A DNA stretch of 64,000 nt from Streptomyces rubrogriseus (GCF_027947575.1 NZ_CP116256.1:2542001-2606000), one strand, 5' to 3'. Counted from the first letter of the stretch, positions 7,781 to 15,835 are shown. The notes: generated from the letters alone by a model not told the origin. Made by a program: numbers and translations.

Positions 7781-8305
7781 TCAGTCCCGCGGCTGGGCCA
7801 GCAGCCGGTCCGCGATCTCCTCGATGCGCTCGCGCAGCCCGTCCTGGCTCTTGCCGCCGTCGAGACGCTCGCCGCCGATCACGTAGGTGGGGGTGCCGGT
7901 CACGCCGATCGCCTTGCCCTCGGCCTGGTCGGCGTCGACGATCAGGATGTGCCGGCCGTCGATGAGCGCCGTGTCGAACTCCTCGGCGTCCAGTCCCAGT
8001 TCCCGGGCGACCTCGACCAGGAAGGGTTCTCCCCCACGGTCCAGCTCCGCCACCCGGTCCAGGACCGCTTCGGCGTACGGCCAGCCCCGGCCCTGGGCGA
8101 CGGCCTCCTCGGCGGCCTGCGCGGCGGCGAAGGCGTGCTTGTGCTTCTCCAGCGGGAAGTGCCGCAGCCGCACCTCCAGACGGTCGCCGTAGCGGGCCCG
8201 CAGGGCACGGACGTCGTCCAGGGCGGTGTGGCAGTCCGGGCACTGGAGCTCGCACCAGACGTCGAGGACGGGCCCGGTGGGACGGGCGGGGGAGGAGTCG
8301 CTCAT
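7781..8305 (-). CDS. DsbA-family thiol-disulfide oxidoreductase-like protein
   Basis: This 174-residue thioredoxin-fold protein contains the redox motif Cys22-Pro-Asp-Cys25 and, near the C-terminus, GVTGTPTYVIGG with the conserved cis-Pro (TP) of the fold. The insert between them is helical, as in DsbA/FrnE proteins. No signal peptide or membrane anchor is seen, so it is probably cytoplasmic. An extra Cys18 sits just before the active site. The ATG at 8305 has a GGGAGG ribosome binding site; the longer frame to 8368 does not. Confidence 0.82.
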   Translation of the reverse strand: MSDSSPARPTGPVLDVWCELQCPDCHTALDDVRALRARYGDRLEVRLRHFPLEKHKHAFAAAQAAEEAVAQGRGWPYAEAVLDRVAELDRGGEPFLVEVARELGLDAEEFDTALIDGRHILIVDADQAEGKAIGVTGTPTYVIGGERLDGGKSQDGLRERIEEIADRLLAQPRD

Positions 8306-8496
8306 GCCCCCATCCTCCCAGCCCGCGGCACGCCGTCCCAACCGGCGTCGTACCGGGCCCGCCGGCACCTGCGGAGGAGCCGACCCCGAGATCTCCCTGA
8401 TCTCGGTCCCCCGGCATGGCCTCGCGGCGGGCGGACGGTGCAGGATGGAAGGGACGAAGTACTCATGCCCGACCGGGCCCAGCCCTGGAGGACCGG

Positions 8497-8958
8497 ATGA
8501 TTGCCGAGACCGTCTGCTCCGCGGTGTCCGCGGCAGGCCTGGGCATCGCGGCGGTCACCGCGTACCGCAGGCGATTCCTCACCGCCGCCCGTGTCGCCGC
8601 CTACTCGCTGGTCCCGATCGGCCTGGTGATGACCGGGGTCGTCGAGTGGCTGGCCGACACGGCCTTCAGCCCGGTGGCCTGGGCCGGCTTCGGGGTGCTG
8701 GGCGTGGCCTGGGTGCTCTTCATGACCACGCGCGCGGTGGAGCGCCGTCGCGGCGGCACCCGCAAGGAGCGCAAGGAGGCCCGGGCCGCGGCACGGCGCG
8801 ACGCGGTGGCTCCGGGCGCCTCCGCCCCCTCCCTCGGTGCGGGCTCCAGCTCGCCCAGGCCGGCCGCCCAGCCGGCGTCCCGCCCGGCGAAGGCGTCCCG
8901 GGGCGGTGACGACGACTTCAGCGACATCGAGGCGATTCTCAAGAAGCACGGGATATGA
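8497..8958 (+). CDS. Conserved actinobacterial membrane protein
   Basis: This 153-residue protein has an N-terminal block of hydrophobic segments (about 4-20, 29-48 and 59-78), a highly basic stretch (RKERKEARAAARR), a Pro/Ser/Ala linker, and a well-defined acidic-to-basic tail (DDDFSDIEAILKKHGI). The tail looks like a conserved interaction motif. Some genomes label such proteins cellulose synthase; nothing here supports that. The ATG at 8497 follows TGGAGGACCGG, a good ribosome binding site. Confidence 0.7.
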   Translation: MIAETVCSAVSAAGLGIAAVTAYRRRFLTAARVAAYSLVPIGLVMTGVVEWLADTAFSPVAWAGFGVLGVAWVLFMTTRAVERRRGGTRKERKEARAAARRDAVAPGASAPSLGAGSSSPRPAAQPASRPAKASRGGDDDFSDIEAILKKHGI

Positions 8959-9136
8959 GGGCCGGGACGTGACAGCCGCCCCCCGGGGGCTGAAACGACA
9001 CAGCGGTCCGAGCCCGACAGCCCGTGCTCCGGAATGATCAAGATCCGACCGGACATTGCGACATTCAACCAACACCCGGTCGTAACGGGCGTGTTGATCG
9101 CGTGGACCCCGCCCGCTGCGTCATCATCGCGGCGAG

Positions 9137-9316
9137 ATGCCGGACACCACTCAGCTGGATTCCCAGCTGGACACGAGACAGAGCGAAACCGCGCGGGTGC
9201 AGGACGAACCACGCGGCTGCCTCTTCGCCCTTTCCCAGCCACCGCTCATGATCTTCCTAGCGGTGATCGGGTGTCTGCTGCTCATGGCTTCGTTGCACGA
9301 TCTGCTGTTGCTGTGA
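9137..9316 (+). CDS. Small membrane protein, 59 residues
   Basis: A short frame encodes a polar N-terminal half (PDTTQLDSQLDTRQSET) and a hydrophobic C-terminal helix (LMIFLAVIGCLLLMASLHDLLLL) that ends exactly at the stop codon. The helix would place the C-terminus at the membrane surface. The ribosome binding site is weak (GGCGAG), and a TGA at 9095-9097 bounds the frame upstream. No homologue name is recognised. The coding assignment rests on the coherent amphipathic-then-hydrophobic composition and is tentative. Confidence 0.5.
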   Translation: MPDTTQLDSQLDTRQSETARVQDEPRGCLFALSQPPLMIFLAVIGCLLLMASLHDLLLL

Positions 9317-9403
9317 GCCGTACCCGCGCTCCCCCGGCGCCACCCGCCGGGGGCCGCGTCGCCGTCCCCGAGTCCACGGCCGCACCGGCCCCGAAGGGCG
9401 GCG

Positions 9404-9964
9404 TCAGCCCGCCGCCTCCTTGCGCCGGGCCCGGTAGGCGGCCACGTGCAAGCGGTTTCCGCAGGTGCGGCTGTCGCAGTACCGCCGCGAGCGGTTCCGG
9501 GAGAGGTCGACGAAGGCGCGCCGGCAGTCGGGGGCCTCGCACCGCCGCAGCCGCTCCTGCTCCCCGGCCACCACGAAGAACGCCAGGGCCATCCCGCAGT
9601 CCGCGGTCAGGTGGTCCGCGACGGAGGCGCCGGGCGCGAAATAGTGGATGTGCCAGTCGTAGCCGTCGTGGTCGGTCAGCCGGGGCGTGGTGCCCGCGGC
9701 GGCGACGAGGTCGTTGATCAGTCCCGCGGCGGTCCGGGCGTCCGGAGCGGCGAAGACCGCCGCGAACCGCGCGCGGATCCGCCGCACCGCCGAGAGATCG
9801 AGTTCGGTGAGCACACCGACGTCGCTGATCTCGTGCGTTCCCACGAATTCCTGGAGGGCCGCGACGTCCGGCAGCCCGTCCGGAGCCGATTCGTCCTCCG
9901 GCACGGTGTTCACCAGATCCACCACGGTGTCGAGCGCGCACCGGGTGTCGTGGGTGATCAGCAC
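9404..9964 (-). CDS. CGNR zinc-finger / ABATE-domain putative transcriptional regulator
   Basis: This 186-residue protein has an N-terminal ABATE-type region and a C-terminal CGNR zinc finger. The finger is Cys-x4-Cys (CEAPDC), then after RRAFVDLSRNRSRR, Cys-x4-Cys in YCDSRTCGNR, followed by a basic helix (HVAAYRARRKEA). The family is thought to bind DNA and its members are uncharacterised regulators. The ATG at 9964 is the first codon of the domain (MLITHDTR). It is followed by no other minus-strand gene, so it is probably monocistronic. Confidence 0.82.
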   Translation of the reverse strand: MLITHDTRCALDTVVDLVNTVPEDESAPDGLPDVAALQEFVGTHEISDVGVLTELDLSAVRRIRARFAAVFAAPDARTAAGLINDLVAAAGTTPRLTDHDGYDWHIHYFAPGASVADHLTADCGMALAFFVVAGEQERLRRCEAPDCRRAFVDLSRNRSRRYCDSRTCGNRLHVAAYRARRKEAAG

Positions 9965-10126
9965 ATTTCGCTCCCTGGCCTGGGGGTCGGGCGGGCGCCC
10001 GCCGATGCTGGCCGATGGTAGTGGCTCGCGCGGCGGGCGAACCGGCCGCGAGCCGGTCCCGGCCGCCGATTGCCCCGAAGACTGCCCCTACAACGACGGC
10101 AGGCCCGCCTTCGTTCCCGGCACCGC

Positions 10127-10193
10127 GCACGCAGCGGCGGCGCTCCCGCACGCAGCGGCACCGCTCCCGCGCACGCAGCGGCGCCGCCCCCGC
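10127..10193. repeat. Three-copy 21-23 bp tandem repeat in the 9965-10298 gap
   Basis: GCACGCAGCGGC followed by an eight- to eleven-base variable tail occurs at about 10127, 10148 and 10171. The 334-bp gap between the CGNR gene and ssgB holds no convincing gene, and this repeat is its only visible structure. It lies upstream of the CGNR gene and downstream of ssgB. Confidence 0.6.
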
Positions 10194-10298
10194 GGGAGAT
10201 CCGCGGCGACGACGCCGGTGTGTGCCGTATGCGGTTGTCCGGGCCCGTGCCGTCACCCCGAGTCGACGGCGACGGGCGGCTTCACGCGGGGCCCCGCC

Positions 10299-10712
10299 CT
10301 AGCTTTCCGCCAGGATGTGCGAGAGCTCCTGATCGAGATCGAAGTGCCGGTGTTCCGTGCCGGGGGGCACGGCGGCGTCTGTGCGCTTCAGGAAGGACTC
10401 CAGGGCCCGCGCCGGGGCCTCGAGCAGTGCCTCGCCCTCCGGGGAGCTGAGAGCGATGCACACGACGCCCTGGCCGTGACTGCGGGACGGCCAGACACGG
10501 ACGTCGCCGGTGCCGGTGGGACGGTGGAGACCTTCGGCGAGGAGGTCGCGGGCGAACACCCACTCGACGGTCTCCTCGGCTCCGGTGTGGAAGGTGGCGT
10601 GCACGGCGTAGGGGTCGGCCGTGTCGTACCGCAGGCCTGCGGGGACAGGCAGGGAGGACTCGCTCGACACAACGAGGCGCAGGTGCAGCTCGCAGCTGAC
10701 CGTGGTGTTCAT
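10299..10712 (-). CDS. ssgB: Sporulation-specific cell division protein SsgB
   Basis: This 137-residue SsgA-like protein matches the SsgB that I know from S. coelicolor essentially throughout (MNTTVSCELHLRLVV at the start, DQELSHILAES at the end). SsgB is required for sporulation-specific septation; it localises in aerial hyphae and recruits FtsZ to future septa. The start at 10712 gives the usual family length; the frame extends upstream to 10778 but that extension is not conserved. It is divergent from the PGPGW membrane protein gene. In S. coelicolor ssgB is developmentally controlled through the sigma factor SigH. Confidence 0.95.
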   Translation of the reverse strand: MNTTVSCELHLRLVVSSESSLPVPAGLRYDTADPYAVHATFHTGAEETVEWVFARDLLAEGLHRPTGTGDVRVWPSRSHGQGVVCIALSSPEGEALLEAPARALESFLKRTDAAVPPGTEHRHFDLDQELSHILAES

Positions 10713-10791
10713 AAGCGCCAGGGCCTTTCGCTCAGTGTGCGCTCGGGGATTCGCACGTCGGCGAAATCGACATGCCACCTACGGTGCCGTT

Positions 10792-10828
10792 GTAAACCCC
10801 TCTGAGTGTTTTGCGTGCGTTTACGTAA
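10792..10828. promoter_or_regulatory. Inverted repeats in the ssgB divergent promoter region
   Basis: GTAAAC at 10792-10797 is mirrored by GTTTAC at 10819-10824, and the latter overlaps the perfect palindrome TTACGTAA (10821-10828). The region lies 80-116 bp upstream of ssgB and just upstream of the divergent gene. On the minus strand it also supplies GTTT-type -35 elements of the kind used by SigH. The site is a candidate operator; the regulator is not known. Confidence 0.4.
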
Positions 10829-10903
10829 CTCTTCCGGCCGATGGATCGTTCGAGTCGTACGCCCATTCCGGTGACAGGTTTCGCTCCGGTAGTGTTTGGC
10901 CGT

Positions 10904-11356
10904 ATGAACACGGGGAGTAACAAGCCCGGCGAGGCAGCCGTGGCGGCAGACCGTACGGGGACGGACGAGGCCACGGCCGAGCGGGCGCTCGGTTCGCGGG
11001 CGCCGGAATTCGTCAAGGCGCGCCGTGCGCTGCACCTGAGCTGGCAGGTCGGCGTCTTCATCGTCGGCCTCGCGGTCGTGGTGGCCGGCATCATCATGCT
11101 GCCGCTGCCCGGACCGGGCTGGGTCGTGATCTTCGGCGGCATGGCGATCTGGGCGACCGAGTTCGTCTGGGCCCAGCTGGTGCTGCGCTGGACCAAGCGC
11201 AAGGTCACCGAGGCGGCGCAGCGTGCCCTCGACCCGAAGGTGCGGCGCCGGAACATCATTCTGACCTCGATCGGCGTGGTGATCATCGCCGTGCTGGCCG
11301 GGATCTACCTGTGGAAGTTCGGCCTCGAGATGCCCTGGAAGATCAAGGACCAGTGA
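10904..11356 (+). CDS. PGPGW-motif (TIGR02611-like) membrane protein
   Basis: This 150-residue protein has two hydrophobic regions, about 52-90 and 125-142. The first contains MLPLPGPGWVVIFGG, the hallmark PGPGW motif of a small actinobacterial transmembrane family. The loop between them is basic (RWTKRKVTEAAQRALDPKVRRRN). The function is unknown. The ATG at 10904 is chosen because the upstream part of the frame is not protein-like and a TAGTGT -10-like box lies at 10890-10895; the mRNA may have a very short or no leader. Confidence 0.78.
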   Translation: MNTGSNKPGEAAVAADRTGTDEATAERALGSRAPEFVKARRALHLSWQVGVFIVGLAVVVAGIIMLPLPGPGWVVIFGGMAIWATEFVWAQLVLRWTKRKVTEAAQRALDPKVRRRNIILTSIGVVIIAVLAGIYLWKFGLEMPWKIKDQ

Positions 11357-11456
11357 TCACCCGCGGCGGTGCGCCCGACCGCCCGCGGGGTGCGGCAGAT
11401 GCGGCCCCCGCTGGTCACCGGCGGCTCTGACATGGGGTAATGTTCTTCCTGCGTCC

Positions 11457-11528
11457 GGGCGATTAGCTCAGTGGGAGAGCGCTTCGTTCACACCGAAGAG
11501 GTCACTGGTTCGAACCCAGTATCGCCCA
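11457..11528 (+). tRNA. tRNA-Val(CAC), copy 1
   Basis: The acceptor stem is GGGCGAT/ATCGCCC, the anticodon arm CTTCG-TTCACAC-CGAAG (anticodon CAC), the T arm CTGGTTCGAACCCAG, discriminator A; CCA is not encoded. It is identical over all 72 nt to the copy at 19112-19183. Confidence 0.96.
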
Positions 11529-11538
11529 CCGGATCAGC

Positions 11539-11574
11539 AGGCGGCCCGGCTCACGATCGTGAGCCGGGCCGCCT
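11539..11574 (+). terminator. Terminator after tRNA-Val(CAC) copy 1
   Basis: A perfect 36-bp palindrome (two 18-nt arms) begins 11 nt after the tRNA, and TTCGT follows. It should end the tRNA transcript and insulate it from the sugar-transport promoter. Confidence 0.8.
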
Positions 11575-11789
11575 TCGTGTGCGCCGCCTCCAGGTGCCCG
11601 GGCGTTCCGCTTCCGCCCGCCTTCACCCAACCGTGACCTTCGGCGGCGCGGCCCTCCGCGGCCCCGCGGCTGTTCGGCCGGTCGGTCGCGCCGCGCCGAC
11701 CTGTGGGTTCTCCGGGCTGCCGGACGGCATTCATGGAGAGGTGTGCCGGACCGGTCGCGACCCCCGTCCAGCAATTCCTGTCCGAATCA
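11575..11789. other. Non-coding stretch before the carbohydrate operon
   Basis: Between the tRNA terminator and the operon promoter I see no gene. An open frame runs through in phase with the binding-protein gene, but its start lies inside the tRNA and its translation is not lipoprotein-like. Confidence 0.5.
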
Positions 11790-11849
11790 TTGACGCACTC
11801 CCGGGCCCTCCGTACCTTGTGCCAGCAAGCGCTTACTTGAAACGATTCA
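11790..11849 (+). promoter_or_regulatory. Promoter with LacI-family operator-like palindromes
   Basis: A -35 box TTGACG (11790-11795) and a -10 box TACCTT (11813-11818) are separated by 17 bp. Directly downstream, over the expected transcription start, lie two palindromes: AAGCGCTT (11827-11834) and TGAAACGATTCA (11838-11849). The second has the central CG and symmetric half-sites typical of LacI/GalR operators. This suggests repression of the sugar operon by a LacI-type regulator that is not encoded nearby. Confidence 0.6.
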
Positions 11850-11881
11850 TGAGGCGAGAGCGACGTCGCGGGGAGGCTCGT

Positions 11882-13183
11882 ATGCAGCAGGGCGGGAATG
11901 CGGAGCGGCAGGCCGGAAGGCGCACGATCCTCAAGGCGGCGGGGGCCTCGCTGGCCGTCGCCGGACTCGGGGCCACGGCCACCGCGTGCGGTGGCGGCAG
12001 CGGCTCCGGGGACGGAACGGTGACGATCCGTTACTCCTGGTGGGGCGCCGAGGACCGGGCCGAGCGCATCAACAAGACCATCGCGCTCTTCGAGAAGAAG
12101 TATCCGAAGATCAAGGTCAAGACCGACTTCCAGCCGTACACCGACTTCTGGAAGAAGTTCAACACCCAGGCCTCCGGGGGGAATCCACCGGACGTCTTCC
12201 AGAATGCCATCGGATTTCTCCGCAAATACGATGCCAAGAATGTCCTGCTCGATCTGAGCGGCCAGGTCGACGCGGGAAACCTCTCCATGGACGGATTCCG
12301 CGCGGGCCTGGAGAAGTTCGGCGAGATCGACGGCAAACTCCTCGGCGTGCCCGTCGGTTCCAACTCGATGGCCCTGGTCATCGACAAGCCCGTCTACACC
12401 CGGGCCGGCAACAAGCCGGAACAGGGCTGGACGTGGGACGACTTCGACGAGGCGATGACGAAGGTCCGCGACAGGACCGGCCGCGCCGGGGACAGCGGCA
12501 TGTACGGCGTCATGTACCTCTACGACCTGTACCTGCGCCAGAACGGCAAGGCCTTCTTCACCGAGGACGGACTCGGCTTCACCGAGGCCGACCTGACCAC
12601 CTGGTGGACCAAGGCGGAGAAGGGCGTGAAGTCCGGACTCTTCGCCGATGCCAAGAAGGTCGCCCAGATCAAGCCCAAGTCGGCCCTCTCCGCGGAACTC
12701 GCCGGCAGCGAGTTCACCTGGGACAACTTCACCGTCCGCTACACCTCCGAGGGCAAGAGCGAGTACGGACTCGCGCCGATCCCGACCACGGACGGGAAGC
12801 GCACCGGCCAGTACCTCGGCTCGCTGATGCTCAGCGGCTACAAGCGCACCGAGCACCCCAAGGAAGTCGCCCAGTTCATCGACTTCATGGTGCACGACCC
12901 CGAGGTCGCCAAGATCATGGGCTACGACCGCGGTGTCCCCACCACACAGGCCCAGTACGACGCCTACCGGCCGACCGACCCGGTCAACAAGGCCATCGCC
13001 GCCTACGAGGAGTCGCTCGTCGAGGCCGGTGTCCTGGAGCAGATCACCCCGCACCCCAACGGCGCCGACATCTGCGAGGCCGCGTTCCTGCGCATCGCCG
13101 AGGAGATGGCACTCGGATCGCGGTCCGTCGAAGAGGCCGTCGAGCAGTTCTTCACCGAGTCGAAGACGGCTCTCGCCGGCTGA
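11882..13183 (+). CDS. Carbohydrate ABC transporter substrate-binding lipoprotein
   Basis: This 433-residue extracellular solute-binding protein of family 1 captures a sugar or oligosaccharide outside the membrane. The N-terminus has a twin-arginine motif (RRTILK, residues 13-18), a hydrophobic segment and a lipobox ending at Cys36 (TATAC), followed by a GGGSGSGDG spacer, so it should be a lipoprotein. The mature part has the typical features WWGAEDRAERI, PDVFQNAIGFLRKY and WTWDDFDEA. The ATG at 11882 follows GGGAGG. The TGA overlaps the ATG of the first permease. The ligand is not known; the neighbouring PL26-like enzyme points to pectin-derived oligosaccharides. Confidence 0.88.
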   Translation: MQQGGNAERQAGRRTILKAAGASLAVAGLGATATACGGGSGSGDGTVTIRYSWWGAEDRAERINKTIALFEKKYPKIKVKTDFQPYTDFWKKFNTQASGGNPPDVFQNAIGFLRKYDAKNVLLDLSGQVDAGNLSMDGFRAGLEKFGEIDGKLLGVPVGSNSMALVIDKPVYTRAGNKPEQGWTWDDFDEAMTKVRDRTGRAGDSGMYGVMYLYDLYLRQNGKAFFTEDGLGFTEADLTTWWTKAEKGVKSGLFADAKKVAQIKPKSALSAELAGSEFTWDNFTVRYTSEGKSEYGLAPIPTTDGKRTGQYLGSLMLSGYKRTEHPKEVAQFIDFMVHDPEVAKIMGYDRGVPTTQAQYDAYRPTDPVNKAIAAYEESLVEAGVLEQITPHPNGADICEAAFLRIAEEMALGSRSVEEAVEQFFTESKTALAG

Positions 13184-14181
13184 TGGGAAGCGCCGTGACA
13201 CACGCCCCCGCGCTGGAGGGCCGGGCGGACCCCGAGCCGCGGCACGGCCCGGTGAAGTCCCCGCGCCCCGCCGAGCTGAAGCGGCGGGGCCGCCGGGAGA
13301 ACCTGGCCGGATACCTCTTCATGTCCCCCTGGATCGCCGGGTTCCTGCTGCTGACGGCCGGCCCGATGGTCGCCTCGCTCTACTTCGCGTTCACCGACTA
13401 CAACCTGTTCGACGCCCCCCGGTGGATCGGCCTGGACAACTTCTCCGAGATGTTCGGCGACCCGCGCTGGCGCCACTCGGTCAGGATCACGCTCTGGTAC
13501 GTGGTCGTCGGCACGCCGATCAAGCTGATCGCGGCGCTCGGGGTCGCGCTGCTGCTGGCCCAGAAGCGGCGCGGACAGGCCTTCTACCGGGCCGCCTTCT
13601 ACGCCCCGTCACTGATCGGCGCGAGCGTGTCCGTCGCCATCGTGTGGAAGGCGATCTTCTCGGACGACGCGGTCGTCGACCGTACCCAGCAGCTCTTCGG
13701 AATCGACGCCGGCGGCTGGACCGGCGACCCGGAACTGATCATCTACAGCCTCGTGGCACTCACCGTCTGGCAGTTCGGCGCCCCGATGGTGATCTTCCTG
13801 GCCGGTCTGAAGCAGGTCCCGCGCGAGCTGTACGAGGCGGCCGACGTGGACGGCGCGGGGAAGCTGCGGCAGTTCTGGAACATCACCCTGCCGATGATCT
13901 CCCCGGTCCTCTTCTTCAACGTCCTGCTGGAGACCATCCACTCCTTCCAGATCTTCAGCTCGGCCTACATCGTCGGCGGCGGCGCCGGAGGCAACGCCTG
14001 CGGTCCCGCGGACGGCACGATGGTCTACACCTGCTACCTGTACGTCCAGGGCTTCGAGAACAGCCGCATGGGCCTGGCCTCCGCCATGGCGTGGATGCTG
14101 CTCGTCGCGGTCGCCCTGGTCACCGCGGTGCTGTTCTGGTCCCAGAAGCGCTGGGTGCACTACGAGGAGGGCGGCCGATGA
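13183..14181 (+). CDS. Carbohydrate ABC transporter permease 1 (MalF/UgpA type)
   Basis: This 332-residue inner-membrane permease has about six membrane segments. It carries the EAA loop that contacts the ATPase (YEAADVDGAGKLRQFWNITLPMI). The N-terminal 45 residues are a polar, basic cytoplasmic tail. Two starts are possible: the ATG at 13183 that overlaps the upstream TGA, or a GTG at 13195 preceded by GGGAAG. The operon carries no ATPase gene, so it probably relies on a shared ATPase such as MsiK, which is known to serve several Streptomyces sugar importers. Confidence 0.88.
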   Translation: MGSAVTHAPALEGRADPEPRHGPVKSPRPAELKRRGRRENLAGYLFMSPWIAGFLLLTAGPMVASLYFAFTDYNLFDAPRWIGLDNFSEMFGDPRWRHSVRITLWYVVVGTPIKLIAALGVALLLAQKRRGQAFYRAAFYAPSLIGASVSVAIVWKAIFSDDAVVDRTQQLFGIDAGGWTGDPELIIYSLVALTVWQFGAPMVIFLAGLKQVPRELYEAADVDGAGKLRQFWNITLPMISPVLFFNVLLETIHSFQIFSSAYIVGGGAGGNACGPADGTMVYTCYLYVQGFENSRMGLASAMAWMLLVAVALVTAVLFWSQKRWVHYEEGGR

Positions 14182-15089
14182 GCGCGCAGGCCACCGACGT
14201 CACACCGGACACCGACGCCCCACCGGCCCGGTCCACCAAGGCGGCGGCGTTCCGGCGCAGGCTGCCCGGGTCGCTCGCCTGGCACCTCGGGTCGCTGGCG
14301 ATCCTCGCCGTGATCCTCTACCCGGTGCTCTGGGTGATCGGCGGTTCCTTCAAGGAGAGCGGCGACATCGTCGGCAGCCTGGACCTCTTCCCGGGCGACC
14401 CGATCACGGACAACTACACGAGCCTCGCCGACGGCATCGCGGACATCTCGATCTCCACGTTCTTCGTCAACTCGCTCTTCCTCGCCGTCGGTTCCGTGAT
14501 CGGCATCGTGGTGTCCTGCTCGCTGACGGCCTACGCCTTCGCGAAGATCAGGTTCGCCGGCCGCAACCTGCTCTTCACGCTGATGATCGGCACCCTGCTG
14601 CTGCCCTACCACGTGCTGCTGATCCCGCAGTACGTGCTCTTCCGCAACCTGGACATGATCAACACGTACACCCCCCTCCTGCTGGGGAAGTACCTGGCCA
14701 CCGAGGCGTTCTTCGTCTTCCTGATGGTGCAGTTCATGCGCAACCTGCCCAGGGAGCTGGACGAGGCCGCCCGCCTCGACGGCTGCGGACACCTGCGGAT
14801 CTACTGGTCGATCGTGCTTCCGCTGTGCCGGCCGGCGCTGATCACCAGTGCGATCTTCACCTTCATCAACTCCTGGAACGACTTCATGGGCCCGCTGATC
14901 TACCTCAACGAGCCCGGCAAGTACACGATCTCCCTCGGCCTGAAGATGTTCGTGGACCAGGAGGGCCTGGCGAACTACGGCGGCATGATCGCCATGTCGC
15001 TGGTCGCCCTGCTGCCGGTCCTCGCGTTCTTCCTGGCCTTCCAGCGCTATCTGATCGACGGCATGGCGACGTCCGGCCTGAAGGGCTGA
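14178..15089 (+). CDS. Carbohydrate ABC transporter permease 2 (MalG/UgpE type)
   Basis: This 303-residue permease pairs with the preceding one. It has an N-terminal cytoplasmic tail, about six membrane segments and the EAA motif LDEAARLDGCGHLRIYWSIVLPL. It ends with the typical MalG-type tail (RYLIDGMATSGLKG). Its ATG overlaps the TGA of permease 1 (ATGA), implying coupled translation and equal stoichiometry. Confidence 0.88.
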   Translation: MSAQATDVTPDTDAPPARSTKAAAFRRRLPGSLAWHLGSLAILAVILYPVLWVIGGSFKESGDIVGSLDLFPGDPITDNYTSLADGIADISISTFFVNSLFLAVGSVIGIVVSCSLTAYAFAKIRFAGRNLLFTLMIGTLLLPYHVLLIPQYVLFRNLDMINTYTPLLLGKYLATEAFFVFLMVQFMRNLPRELDEAARLDGCGHLRIYWSIVLPLCRPALITSAIFTFINSWNDFMGPLIYLNEPGKYTISLGLKMFVDQEGLANYGGMIAMSLVALLPVLAFFLAFQRYLIDGMATSGLKG

Positions 15090-15101
15090 GGTGGGATTCC
15101 G

Positions 15102-15701
15102 ATGACCGAAGCGCGTGCCAAGGCCCGTCCGGAGCCGGGGGAGTCCCGGTTCGCCCAGGGCTTCGCCCTGTTCGCCGAGTGCCTGCTCACCGGCGTGTGG
15201 ATCGCGGTGGCGGCACTTCCGCTGGTCACCTACCCCGCCGCGTTCGCGGCCGGCGCGCGGCACCTCGGGCGCCGGCTGGCCCACGAGCGGGGCGGCTGGC
15301 GGGAGTTCGCCGCCGACTTCCGGGCGGCGGTACGCCACGGGTGGCTCGTCGGGGTCGCCGGCTGGGCCGCCCTCGCGGTGGTGTGGATCGACGTACGGGC
15401 CGTACGGGACGGTCTGCCGGGCGGTCCGGTGGTCGGCGCCCTCGGCGTCCTCGCCCTGATCGGCGCGGCCGTCGCGGGGCTGCGCGCGGCGGCGGCCTGG
15501 CACCCCGGCGCCTCCTGGCGGACGCTGCTCGCGTCGGCGGGCCGGCGCACCGTGCTCGACCCCGCCGGTTCCTTCCTCCTCGTCGGCGGGCTGGCCGTCG
15601 TGGTCTGCTCCGGCTGGTTCAGCGCACCGCTGGCCGTCGCCGTCCTGGGCGCCGTCGCCGCGGCGGCCGTGGCGGTGGAGGAGCGCTACCGGCGCCGCTG
15701 A
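15102..15701 (+). CDS. DUF624 / YesL-like membrane protein
   Basis: This 199-residue integral membrane protein resembles the YesL/DUF624 family: an N-terminal helix with TGVWIAVAALPLVTYPAAFAA and four or five further hydrophobic helices. YesL-type genes sit beside binding-protein-dependent sugar transporters in rhamnogalacturonan gene clusters of Bacillus, and the same position is seen here, 12 nt after permease 2. Its molecular role is unknown; an accessory part in sugar uptake is inferred from context only. Confidence 0.75.
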   Translation: MTEARAKARPEPGESRFAQGFALFAECLLTGVWIAVAALPLVTYPAAFAAGARHLGRRLAHERGGWREFAADFRAAVRHGWLVGVAGWAALAVVWIDVRAVRDGLPGGPVVGALGVLALIGAAVAGLRAAAAWHPGASWRTLLASAGRRTVLDPAGSFLLVGGLAVVVCSGWFSAPLAVAVLGAVAAAAVAVEERYRRR

Positions 15702-15835
15702 CCCGGCGCCTTCGCCCCGGTGCGGTCCGGTGCCGCGGCGGCCTCCCCTCCGTACCCGAGGCCGGTGTCTCCGAGCCGCACCTCGATCTGTCATGCCCTT
15801 GACACCCCTGCACACCCGCACGGAAAGGAAAGGCC

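Noticed and set aside
7781..8305. An exported DsbA partner for the VKOR protein
   Set aside because: The CPDC protein lacks a signal peptide and membrane anchor and lies more than 40 kb away, so a direct pairing with the VKOR at 49150 is not supported.
8497..8958. Cellulose synthase subunit
   Set aside because: Similar proteins are sometimes labelled this way, but the sequence is a small membrane protein with no glycosyltransferase motif.
11471..11881. Upstream extension of the binding-protein frame into tRNA-Val and its terminator
   Set aside because: The extension overlaps a tRNA and a terminator hairpin; the lipoprotein signal begins at the ATG at 11882 with GGGAGG before it.
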